Below are positions 34,852 through 42,616 of a DNA stretch of 64,000 nucleotides, piece by piece; positions within the stretch are counted from its first letter, which is position 1, and each line of letters begins with the position of its first letter. A model generated the notes under the pieces. It was not told the origin of the DNA. It ran no database searches and saw nothing but the letters and a program-made list of their open reading frames with translations. The stretch lies in the NCBI GenBank assembly GCA_045596385.1, contig JAZOCC010000024.1, positions 186,001 through 250,000 of the forward strand. The letters run 5' to 3'. The position numbers were made by a program, and so were the translations under genes. The stretch is from SIG307 sp045596385. GTDB lineage: Bacteria; Bacillota; Clostridia; Lachnospirales; Lachnospiraceae.

Positions 34852-34929
34852 GTCAACAATCTCCGGACATGGAGGTCCGGAGAAATCTCTTACGCGGCAT
34901 GGAGGGTGCGTAAGAGATGGTTGTGTGAC
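34852..34929 (+). other. Three-way-junction RNA-like element with two GGA-loop hairpins
   Basis: Hairpin 1 is a perfect 8-base-pair stem (34861-34868 with 34875-34882) with loop ATGGAG. Hairpin 2 is a perfect 11-base-pair stem (34885-34895 with 34908-34918) with a 12-base loop containing CATGGAGG. A weaker outer stem joins 34852-34859 to 34921-34929. GGA presented in a hairpin loop is the known recognition feature of CsrA, whose gene lies 7 kb downstream in the same flagellar cluster. Confidence 0.6.
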
Positions 34930-35077
34930 TTGTGGTGCGATATATCTGAAACAATTCAGAAAGCGTTACATCCGGAACCCATGAAAAAACGGACAACTGA
35001 TAAGGATAGGCTCCGTAAAAGCCCCACCGCGCCAAGTCGTCCCCAGGTTCAAAAATAAAAAACTTTCAAAATCCTCT

Positions 35078-35104
35078 TAAGATTGCAGCAGGAACTGCCG
35101 ATAT
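35078..35104 (+). promoter_or_regulatory. Sigma-28 (SigD/FliA) promoter of flgM
   Basis: TAAG (35078-35081), exactly 15 bases, then GCCGATAT (35097-35104), matching the TAAA-N15-GCCGATAA/T consensus. It is 45 bases upstream of the flgM start. Confidence 0.8.
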
Positions 35105-35148
35105 AACTAACAGAACCAATAAATCAGCAGAGATAGGTGGTGTTTATT

Positions 35149-35415
35149 ATGCGTATTGATGCAATCAACAGAGTAAGCCAGTTGTACCAGGCAAACAGCA
35201 CGAAGAGAGTTGCAAAGACCAACAATACCCAGAAGTACGACAGTGTACAGATTTCCCAGATGGGTAAGGATTATCAGGTGGCTAAGGCTGCGGTTGCGGC
35301 GGCTCCGGATGTCAGAACAGATTTGGTAAACGATATCAAGAGCAGAATGGAGAACGGCACGTATGACGTTTCCATGGAGATGCTTGCGGATAAGCTGTTG
35401 GCAAGAGAGATCTAA
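35149..35415 (+). CDS. flgM: Anti-sigma-28 factor FlgM
   Basis: A protein of 88 residues. The C-terminal half has the FlgM pattern: D-x-VQIS, then DYQVAKAAVAAAPDVRTDLV and KSRMENGTYDVSMEMLADKLL. FlgM binds and silences the flagellar sigma factor until the hook is complete and FlgM is exported. ATG 35149 with AGGTGG upstream is preferred over a GTG at 35137. It is driven by a sigma-28 promoter, giving the usual feedback loop. flgN starts 17 bases downstream. Confidence 0.93.
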   Translation: MRIDAINRVSQLYQANSTKRVAKTNNTQKYDSVQISQMGKDYQVAKAAVAAAPDVRTDLVNDIKSRMENGTYDVSMEMLADKLLAREI

Positions 35416-35432
35416 GAGAGAGAGGGATACGT

Positions 35433-35945
35433 TTGGCGAGCCTGATGGAAGAAATGATTTCCACGCTTTCGCAGGAGAAGGATTTATACCTCGCTCTCCT
35501 GCCGATAGCCGAGGAAAAGACAAAAGTAATCGTAGCCAATGACTTGGAAGGGTTGCAAAGGATTACCGACAAAGAGCAGGAAATGATTGACCGTGTGAGT
35601 GCGTTGGAACGTAAACGGGCCGAGGTACTCAATAATATGGGAATTGTATTGGGGAGAAAACCGGAGGAGTTGACTCTTACGGAATTGATTAAGGTGGCGG
35701 AGAAGCAACCGAAGGCGCAGGCAGACTTACGTGAGTTAAAGGATGCACTCGGGAAGTCGGTAAAGAGGCTTGCGGATTTGAATGAGAGGAATCGTGTGTT
35801 GATTCAGCAGTCTCTCGAGATGATTGAATTTAATATGAATTTACTTCAGAGTACAAGGATGGTACAAGGAAATAATTATACAAGGAACGCCGGTGAATCG
35901 GAACTGGGCGTTACGCAGACAGGGATGTTTGATGCGAAGCAGTAA
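35433..35945 (+). CDS. flgN: FlgN-family export chaperone for FlgK and FlgL
   Basis: A protein of 170 residues, almost entirely helical, with the FlgN core MISTLSQEKDLYLALLPIAEEK and a long antiparallel helix pair. TTG 35433 is six bases after GAGGG; ATG 35445 would be too far. FlgN keeps hook-filament junction proteins soluble and delivers them to the export gate, consistent with the flgK and flgL genes just downstream. Confidence 0.9.
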   Translation: MASLMEEMISTLSQEKDLYLALLPIAEEKTKVIVANDLEGLQRITDKEQEMIDRVSALERKRAEVLNNMGIVLGRKPEELTLTELIKVAEKQPKAQADLRELKDALGKSVKRLADLNERNRVLIQQSLEMIEFNMNLLQSTRMVQGNNYTRNAGESELGVTQTGMFDAKQ

Positions 35946-36039
35946 GTATGCGCGGAGAACATAGCCCTGTCTTCTTTCGTTATAGGGTGGCACAAAGTGC
36001 CGCCAACGAGGAAGAGTTGTAAGAAAGGAGGCGTCGATT

Positions 36040-37794
36040 ATGGGGTTAATGGATGGCTTATATATCGGTGTATCGGGCTTAAAGACCAGCCAGAACGCGT
36101 TGAATACAACTTCACATAACATTGCCAACGCAGAGACGAAGGGCTTTGTCAGACAGCAGACCATCATGATGGACGCTATGTATAACAAGGTCGGTGGCAA
36201 CAAGATTTCTCCTTGGAAAATCGGTTTGGGTACGGATACGCAGGTGGTGCGTCAGATTCGGGATCAGTTTTTGGATCAGTCCTATCGTAAGGAGTCCGGA
36301 AGACAAGGCTTTTATCATGTGCAGTACGAAGCGGCTTTCGAAATGCAGGAGGTTATGGGTGAGCTGGAGGGCGTACAGTTCCAACAGTCCATTGAGGATT
36401 TCTGGGTGGCACTTCAGGAGCTTGCCAAAGAGCCGGACAGCATCGTGACCAGAGCGACTCTCATTCAGTGCGGCGTTAACTTTGTGGAGCATGCAGAGAA
36501 TATTTACGAGCAGATTCAGACCTATCAGATTGATTTGAACGCACAGATTCAGACAAAGGTGGACCGGATTAACGAAATTGCCGAAGAAATCCGGGACTTG
36601 AACAATAAGATTCGTTTCCATGAGGCAACCGGGATCGAGCATGCCAACGACCTGCGGGATACGAGAAATAATCTTCTGGATGAACTGGGAGCGTTAATCG
36701 ATATCTCCTATACGGAAGAAACGGACGGCAGAGTTTCCATTCGTGCCGAGGAGATGCCGTTTTTGCAGGAGGATAATATTTTTTATATGTCGACGAAGCC
36801 GATTTCGGAGGATTCCGAGATGCTGGTACCGTATTGGCCGGCTTTCGGTGATGCGGAGGTATTCAGCTTTGACCGTTCCCCGAATCCGGTGGATGATACG
36901 GATATCGGTTCTTTAAAAGGTATTATTCTTGCCAGAGGCCGGAAGGTGGGGAAGTTTACCGATGTTCCGTTAAAGCCGAAGGAAGAGGATTTTGAGGATG
37001 AAGCTTCTTACGAGGAAGCAATGGGGCTGTTTCAAGTCGAAGCGGCTAAGTACAATAAGGAAATTCATGATTCCGTAATTATGGCGACCCAGTCTCAGTT
37101 TGACCAGCTGATTCACGGAATTGTTACGACGATAAATGATATTCTTTGTCCGAACAAGGAGATTATGCTGGAAAGCGGCGAGGTAATCAAGGTGCTGGAT
37201 ACCGAAAAGGCCTCTGTAGGTATGGATGCGGACAAGACCATGGGAACCGAGTTTTTCTCACGTAAGTCCATGGACCGTTATCAGGAGCTGCAGGAGGTGA
37301 CGCTGGCAGACGGCAGCAAGGAATGGGTGTATATTTACAACGAAGAGGACCCGTCCAATAACTATTCCCTGTATACCCTGGGAGAGATTGAGATTAATCC
37401 GGAGGTGTTAAAGGACCGTTCCAAGATGCCTCTTTCCAAGAATACCAATACCGGCGATTTTAATATTGACGTAGCGCAGGACATTTTATCCGCATGGCAG
37501 GCGGATTTTGCGACGCTGAATCCGAATGAATTAAACTACAACAACTTTAATAATTACTATACATCCTTAATCGGGGAACTGGGTACCAGAGGTGAAAAGT
37601 ACCAGACTCTGGCAGAGACCCAGGAAGCGATGGCTACCAGCATCGATAATGAGCGATTGGAGATTATGGCGGTTTCCACCGATGAGGAGCTGACCAATCT
37701 GATTAAATACCAGCATGCCTACAACGCCTCTGCACGGTATATCAATGTGGTCAGCGAGATGATTGAGCATATTCTGAATATGTTCGGAGTATAA
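36040..37794 (+). CDS. flgK: Flagellar hook-associated protein 1, first copy
   Basis: A protein of 584 residues. The N-terminal rod/hook signature is GVSGLKTSQNALNTTSHNIANAETKGFVRQQ and the C-terminal helix is KYQHAYNASARYINVVSEMIEHILN. The middle (about 250-450) is a variable domain. FlgK is the first junction ring between hook and filament. AAAGGAGG lies upstream of ATG 36040. It differs substantially from the second flgK next to it. Confidence 0.93.
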   Translation: MGLMDGLYIGVSGLKTSQNALNTTSHNIANAETKGFVRQQTIMMDAMYNKVGGNKISPWKIGLGTDTQVVRQIRDQFLDQSYRKESGRQGFYHVQYEAAFEMQEVMGELEGVQFQQSIEDFWVALQELAKEPDSIVTRATLIQCGVNFVEHAENIYEQIQTYQIDLNAQIQTKVDRINEIAEEIRDLNNKIRFHEATGIEHANDLRDTRNNLLDELGALIDISYTEETDGRVSIRAEEMPFLQEDNIFYMSTKPISEDSEMLVPYWPAFGDAEVFSFDRSPNPVDDTDIGSLKGIILARGRKVGKFTDVPLKPKEEDFEDEASYEEAMGLFQVEAAKYNKEIHDSVIMATQSQFDQLIHGIVTTINDILCPNKEIMLESGEVIKVLDTEKASVGMDADKTMGTEFFSRKSMDRYQELQEVTLADGSKEWVYIYNEEDPSNNYSLYTLGEIEINPEVLKDRSKMPLSKNTNTGDFNIDVAQDILSAWQADFATLNPNELNYNNFNNYYTSLIGELGTRGEKYQTLAETQEAMATSIDNERLEIMAVSTDEELTNLIKYQHAYNASARYINVVSEMIEHILNMFGV

Positions 37795-37839
37795 ACGCTT
37801 TGATGTTTTTTATCAGAGGACGGAAAGGAAGTGTGAGCT

Positions 37840-39684
37840 ATGGCAAATACATTTTTTGGTCTGGATATCGGTAAGTCCGGTTTGTTTGTTGCACAGGGCG
37901 GTCTTAATACGACAGCACATAATATTGCAAATATCGAAACCGAAGGCTTTACGAGACAGGTAATCGAGCAGAAGGCCGGGAGTGCATTACGTGCCAACGG
38001 CAGACACGGTATGATCGGTACCGGTGTGGATGTGGATTCCATTACCCAGACCCGGAGCCGGTATTATGACGAGAAGTACCGGAATAATAATTCCATTTAC
38101 GGAGGTTATTCTACCAAGTCCAATTATATGTCCCAGATTCAGTCCTATCTGAACGAGATTCAGCTGGAGGGCTTTACGACCACCTTTGATAAGATGCATG
38201 ATACAATTCAGGAACTGGGAAAGGACCCGGCGAATTTGACTGTGCGTACCCAGGTGACCAATGTGGCACAGAGCTTCTGCGAGTATTTTAATTCTTTGTT
38301 CACCAATTTACAGGCGGTGCAGGAGGATTGTAATTTTGAAATTAAAAACCAGGTAGACCGTATTAATGCCATTGCGGCGGAGATTGCTTCCCTGACAAAG
38401 CAGATTAATGCGGTGGAAATCGGCGGCAGCAATGCGAATGACTTACGGGATGTGCGGAATGTGATGATTGATGAGCTATCCTCCATTATCAACGTATCGG
38501 TGGAGGAGACACCGAACGGTCCGGTGGGCTTAAAGGATTATGTGGTAAAGATTGACGGTCAGACTCTGGTGGACACCTATGAGACTCATCAGCTAAAGGT
38601 GGCGCCGAGAGAATACAAGCAGAACCAGACCGATGCGGAGGGCTTGTATGATGTGATCTGGGATAACGGCCAGCAGTTTAATCCGTATGCATACACCCAG
38701 AGCGGAAGTTTAAAGGCGCTGTTTGAAGTGAGAGACGGAAATAATGCGGATAATTTAAAGGGAACCGTTACCGCCTATGTGGGTATGTATTCGGTTACTA
38801 TGAAGAATTCGTCTGTAAACGAAGAAGCGAAGTTAAATATTCCGGAAACAGGAGAAATTACCATCGGTACCGTGAAGTACGAATACGAGTCTTTTGAGGT
38901 AATGATTGATAAGGAGACCGGAGATTATACCTATGAGTTTCATTTGAAGGAGCCGGTGAGAGCGTACGCAGACGAAGAAATATCCGGTGTGGGTCTTACG
39001 GTAGATTATAAGGGGATTCCGTATTATATGGAGCAGATGAACGAGTTTCTGCGTACCTATGCAAAGAAGTTCAATGAGATTCATAAATCCGGTGTGGATT
39101 TGAACGGAACCGCAGGCTTGGATTTCTTTACGGCTTCCAATAAGGTGACCGGAAGGGAGTACAAGTTCGGCACTTTTGGAAAGGACGGCGGAACGGACTA
39201 TGACCCGTATTCCTTTAATTCCCTGACGGGAGAATTTGCTGTGGAGGATGTGTCGGAGGTATACAGCTCTTACTATCACATTACGGCGGAAAATATTTGT
39301 GTGAATGATATGATTCAGCATGATCCGCGCATGTTTGCGGCAGCCTCCGATATTGTAAACGGTATCGGAAACTACGACAAGGCAGAGGAATTATTGGAAT
39401 TAAAGACAGATACCACCATGTTCAAGCAGGGTAAGCCGGCGGCGTTTTTGCAGACGCTGGTGGCAGAGGTCGGTATCGATACCAAGGCAGCGATAAATTT
39501 CGAAAAGAGCCAGAATAATCTGGTGAACTCCATCGATAATCAGCGATTGTCGGTGGCGGGAGTGGATTCGGAGGAAGAGGCCATGAATCTGATGCGTTAT
39601 CAGCAGGCCTATAATCTTTCTGCGAAGGTGATTTCGATTATGAATCAGATTTATGATAAATTAATTAACTATATGGGTGTTTAA
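37840..39684 (+). CDS. flgK: Flagellar hook-associated protein 1, second copy
   Basis: A protein of 614 residues with its own complete ends: AQGGLNTTAHNIANIETEGFTRQ at the N-terminus and LMRYQQAYNLSAKVISIMNQIYDKL at the C-terminus. The coiled N-terminal segment with DRINAIAAEIASL and NDLRDVRN matches FlgK1 in position. It starts 45 bases after the first copy. Both open reading frames look intact, so two junction proteins may be made. Confidence 0.92.
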   Translation: MANTFFGLDIGKSGLFVAQGGLNTTAHNIANIETEGFTRQVIEQKAGSALRANGRHGMIGTGVDVDSITQTRSRYYDEKYRNNNSIYGGYSTKSNYMSQIQSYLNEIQLEGFTTTFDKMHDTIQELGKDPANLTVRTQVTNVAQSFCEYFNSLFTNLQAVQEDCNFEIKNQVDRINAIAAEIASLTKQINAVEIGGSNANDLRDVRNVMIDELSSIINVSVEETPNGPVGLKDYVVKIDGQTLVDTYETHQLKVAPREYKQNQTDAEGLYDVIWDNGQQFNPYAYTQSGSLKALFEVRDGNNADNLKGTVTAYVGMYSVTMKNSSVNEEAKLNIPETGEITIGTVKYEYESFEVMIDKETGDYTYEFHLKEPVRAYADEEISGVGLTVDYKGIPYYMEQMNEFLRTYAKKFNEIHKSGVDLNGTAGLDFFTASNKVTGREYKFGTFGKDGGTDYDPYSFNSLTGEFAVEDVSEVYSSYYHITAENICVNDMIQHDPRMFAAASDIVNGIGNYDKAEELLELKTDTTMFKQGKPAAFLQTLVAEVGIDTKAAINFEKSQNNLVNSIDNQRLSVAGVDSEEEAMNLMRYQQAYNLSAKVISIMNQIYDKLINYMGV

Positions 39685-39746
39685 ACAAAGGAGAAATGCC
39701 GATATAGTTAACAGGCAGAAAACTTTGGGAAAAGGAGGCAGACACG

Positions 39747-41279
39747 ATGCGAATTACCAATAAAATGATGACAAATAATGTCTTACATAACATCAACAAT
39801 AATAAGAACCTGCTTTCTACCTTAGAGAATCAGTATTCCACGGGCAAGAAGATTCAGAAGCCGTCGGATGACCCGATTATTGCGGTACGTGCGTTGAAGC
39901 TTCGTACGAATCTTTCCGAAATTACCCAGTATGTGGAGAAAAATATTCCGGATGCACTTTCCTGGATGGATACCACGGAGAGCTCCCTGGATGTGGTCAA
40001 CGATATTCTTCGTCAGATGAATACCTACTGTAATCAGGGTGCCAACGACCCGTTGACGGCAGAAGACCGCGACAGTATTGTGGAGAATCTGGAGCAGTTA
40101 AAGCAGCATATTTACCAGGAAGGCAACAGCAATTATGCCGGCCGTTACGTGTTTTCCGGCTATAAGACGGACACGTCGTTGGTGTTTAACGAGCCGACGG
40201 ATGAATATACCTATCGGATGACGGAGCCTCTGTGCGGAGATGATATCAGTATGGAGTTTAAGATTGTAAATAATGTGGATATTAATGCCTTTGACAAGGA
40301 GAATCCGGAGGCCTTCGATACGACCATGCCGAACCAGATTCAGATTTACAGAATGCGCCTCGGATACGACAATCTGGAGGAAGGTGCTGCCATTGAGTAT
40401 ACGGACGGCAGTACGGATGCGGAGGGATATCTGGTAAAGACGGAGCTTCCGGTTACGGCAGAGAAGGAATTGACCGACCCGGATGCGTATCAACCGGGAG
40501 ATGATGAGGTGTTTTATATCCGTGAGACGGGTGAACTCATCTTCGGCAAGAATGTATATGAGAAAATCCGTAAGTCCGAGCATATTGATGTGACTTATAC
40601 AAAGAAGGAGTTTGAGACAAACGACCTTCGTCCGGAGCATTACTTTAATTGTACCAGAACCACGGAGGACGGAACGGAAGTTTTGGAGTTCGAAAAGCAG
40701 AACCTGAATTATCATATCGATGGAGATTTCGGCGCAAAGGTGGGCCAGGAAATTCAGTATGAGGTGAACTTTAATCAGAAGCTTACTATTAATACGGAGG
40801 GGAATGCGGCATTTACCCATGATATCGGTCGTGCCATTGACGATATTATCAATGCGGTAAGTGATGTGCAGGAGACTGAAGAGAAGATGGCGGAAGTGGA
40901 TAAGATGTTAGAGGACACCAATCTGACGCCGGAGCAGAGAAAGGCGTTGGAAGGCATCAAGGAACAGCTTTCTTCCGAGTTTACCCTTCGCACGGATATT
41001 ATGCAGGCTGCTTTTGCGGGAGGACTTTCCGATACGGCGGTGATGCAGGATAAAGTAAATGTGGCTGTGTCCGATTTGGGCGGACGTTACAACCGTTTGC
41101 TTCTGACACAGAGTCGTCTGGGCGATCAGCAGGTGGATTTTGAGGATTTGCTTTCTGCCAATGAGGATGTGGATTTGGTAGATACGATTGTAAAATATAC
41201 ATCGGCGGAAACGATTTACAATTCTTCACTGTCGGCGGCATCGAAGCTGGTTCAGTCGTCCCTGTTAGACTTCCTGTAA
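39747..41279 (+). CDS. flgL: Flagellar hook-filament junction protein FlgL
   Basis: A protein of 510 residues. The flagellin-like N-terminus MRITNKMMTNNVLHNINNNK and the C-terminal helix VKYTSAETIYNSSLSAASKLVQSSLLDFL are typical of FlgL. It is longer than the E. coli protein (about 317 residues) because of a large central insertion (about 160-350). AAAGGAGG precedes the ATG. A GCCGATAT at 39698-39705 lies upstream, but its -35 spacing is wrong for a sigma-28 promoter. Confidence 0.93.
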   Translation: MRITNKMMTNNVLHNINNNKNLLSTLENQYSTGKKIQKPSDDPIIAVRALKLRTNLSEITQYVEKNIPDALSWMDTTESSLDVVNDILRQMNTYCNQGANDPLTAEDRDSIVENLEQLKQHIYQEGNSNYAGRYVFSGYKTDTSLVFNEPTDEYTYRMTEPLCGDDISMEFKIVNNVDINAFDKENPEAFDTTMPNQIQIYRMRLGYDNLEEGAAIEYTDGSTDAEGYLVKTELPVTAEKELTDPDAYQPGDDEVFYIRETGELIFGKNVYEKIRKSEHIDVTYTKKEFETNDLRPEHYFNCTRTTEDGTEVLEFEKQNLNYHIDGDFGAKVGQEIQYEVNFNQKLTINTEGNAAFTHDIGRAIDDIINAVSDVQETEEKMAEVDKMLEDTNLTPEQRKALEGIKEQLSSEFTLRTDIMQAAFAGGLSDTAVMQDKVNVAVSDLGGRYNRLLLTQSRLGDQQVDFEDLLSANEDVDLVDTIVKYTSAETIYNSSLSAASKLVQSSLLDFL

Positions 41280-41331
41280 ACGATGATTTTATAAAATAAA
41301 CGAAGGTAGGATATACGAAAGGAGAATGGAG

Positions 41332-41796
41332 ATGTTAGTAAAGACAAGACATTTTGGAGAAATTAATCTGGACGAAGATAAGGTGTTAATCTTCGAGGAC
41401 GGATTAATCGGATTTGAGGACTGTAAGCGTTATACGATTCTGTATAACAACGAGGAGGGCGGAAATAACACGATTTCCTGGTTACAGAGTCTGGATATGC
41501 AGGAGTTGGCACTTCCGGTCATCAGCCCGCTTTCCGTGATGTCGGATTATAATCCGATTGTGGAGGATGAGGTGCTGAAGCCGTTAGGCGAGCTGACGGA
41601 GGAGAATGTGATTATTTTACTGACCTTAAGCGTGCCGTCGGATATTACGAAGATGTCCGCGAATTTAAAGGCTCCGCTGGTGATTAATGCGGATACAAAA
41701 AAAGGTTGTCAGATTATTGCAGAGAACCCGGATTATGTGGTAAAATATAATATATACGACCTGGTGAAAAAGAGTAAAGAGGCAAAGGGGGAATAG
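41332..41796 (+). CDS. fliW: Flagellar assembly factor FliW
   Basis: A protein of 154 residues with FliW motifs FGEINLDEDKVLIFEDGLIGFE, a LALPVISPL strand and an N-terminal beta-barrel. FliW binds flagellin and, when free, sequesters CsrA. ATG 41332 is seven bases after AAAGGAG; ATG 41326 is too close. It ends 2 bases before csrA, the conserved fliW-csrA pair of flagellated Firmicutes. Confidence 0.94.
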   Translation: MLVKTRHFGEINLDEDKVLIFEDGLIGFEDCKRYTILYNNEEGGNNTISWLQSLDMQELALPVISPLSVMSDYNPIVEDEVLKPLGELTEENVIILLTLSVPSDITKMSANLKAPLVINADTKKGCQIIAENPDYVVKYNIYDLVKKSKEAKGE

Positions 41797-41798
41797 GT

Positions 41799-42017
41799 AT
41801 GCTGGCCCTGTCGAGAAAAGTCAACGAATCCATTATGATCGGACATGACATAGAAATAACAGTGCTTGAGATTAAAGGTGAGCAGGTAAAGCTCGGTATC
41901 AATGCGCCGAAGTCGGTGCCGTTATACCGTAAGGAGATTTATGTGCAGATTCAGGAGGCGAACAAGGAAGCGGTTTCTACCGAGGCTTCGCCGGATGTAT
42001 TAAAGAATATGTTTTAA
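41799..42017 (+). CDS. csrA: Translational regulator CsrA
   Basis: A protein of 72 residues. MLALSRKVNESIMIGHDIEITVLEI and LGINAPKSVPLYRKEIY are the CsrA hallmarks, including the RNA-binding edge strand and the Arg that contacts GGA. In Firmicutes CsrA blocks flagellin translation and is antagonised by FliW. GGGGGAATAGGT precedes the ATG. Confidence 0.95.
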   Translation: MLALSRKVNESIMIGHDIEITVLEIKGEQVKLGINAPKSVPLYRKEIYVQIQEANKEAVSTEASPDVLKNMF

Positions 42018-42024
42018 AAAGTAA

Positions 42025-42076
42025 AAGAAACGGTGAAAAGTTTTCCCTGAAAGGGTTAATTTTTCACCGTTTTTGT
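42025..42076 (+). terminator. Terminator after csrA
   Basis: A stem of 12 pairs (GAAACGGTGAAAA region, about 42027-42039, with TTTTTCACCGTTT near 42060-42073) contains a smaller CCCT/AGGG hairpin, then TTTTTG. The flaG sigma-28 promoter overlaps its 3' arm. Confidence 0.7.
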
Positions 42077-42083
42077 CCGATAT
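42057..42083 (+). promoter_or_regulatory. Sigma-28 promoter of flaG-fliD-fliS
   Basis: TAAT (42057-42060), 15 bases, then TCCGATAT (42076-42083), a close match to the sigma-28 consensus, 78 bases before flaG. Confidence 0.7.
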
Positions 42084-42160
42084 AGTATTCAAAGAAATGA
42101 TTTTCTGTCAGAACGGAGTCGGCAGAAGATTCGGAAAAAGAGAACATGGAGGTGTATAAG

Positions 42161-42571
42161 ATGAAAATTGAGAGCGGAATGATGAATGCGGCAGCTTATA
42201 CCGAGACGGCGAATCGTCCGGAAACGAAGCCGAAGGCAGAGCCGCAGATGACGACAGAAGCAACGAATACGCAACCGGTGGAGGTGCTTCCTTTCGGAAT
42301 GGGAACCGGTGCGGAAGCACAGGAACAGGCAGATAATCCGGAAAACACATCGAGACGGATTAAGAATGCGGTGGAGCATGCGAATCAGACCATGCGTCAT
42401 GCAAAGACGAAGTGTGAGTTTTCCTATCATGAGGAGACCAAGCGGGTGTCCATCAAGGTCATTGACGAGGAGACAGAGGAAGTAATTCGTGAAATCCCGC
42501 CGGAGGAGACCTTAGAGATGCTTTCCAAGATGTGGGAGCTGGCAGGTCTTATGGTTGACGAAAAGAGATAA
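42161..42571 (+). CDS. flaG: FlaG-family flagellar protein
   Basis: A protein of 136 residues. After a Thr/Glu/Pro-rich N-terminal half the C-terminal FlaG domain reads FSYHEETKRVSIKVIDEET, then EEVIREIPPEETLEMLSKMWELAGLMVDEKR. FlaG influences filament length. ATG 42161 is preceded by GGAGGTG; ATG 42146 overlaps that site. It lies 45 bases upstream of fliD, the usual flaG-fliD order. Confidence 0.9.
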   Translation: MKIESGMMNAAAYTETANRPETKPKAEPQMTTEATNTQPVEVLPFGMGTGAEAQEQADNPENTSRRIKNAVEHANQTMRHAKTKCEFSYHEETKRVSIKVIDEETEEVIREIPPEETLEMLSKMWELAGLMVDEKR

Positions 42572-42616
42572 AAGTTTACGGTACTTCCTGGAAGGAACCG
42601 GGAAACGGAGGTTGTT

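Larger units (their letters stand above)
34558..35148. other. 591-base intergenic region before flgM
   Basis: AT-rich near the SDR start, with TATAAT at 34676-34681 as a possible plus-strand -10 (the -35 is weak). Then comes the GGA-loop hairpin pair (34852-34929), a small TCTGAA/TTCAGA hairpin near 34945-34960, and the flgM sigma-28 promoter (35078-35104). A 112-codon frame crosses it (34720-35058), but it is read through the hairpins and has no recognisable product. Confidence 0.6.

Noticed and set aside
13241..35042. Shared GACGACTTGG at 13241 and its complement at 35033
   Set aside because: The match is ten bases with no further similarity and is expected by chance over this length.
34720..35058. 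112-codon reading frame upstream of flgM
   Set aside because: It runs through two perfect hairpins and has no ribosome site or recognisable fold. The structure at the RNA level explains this sequence better.
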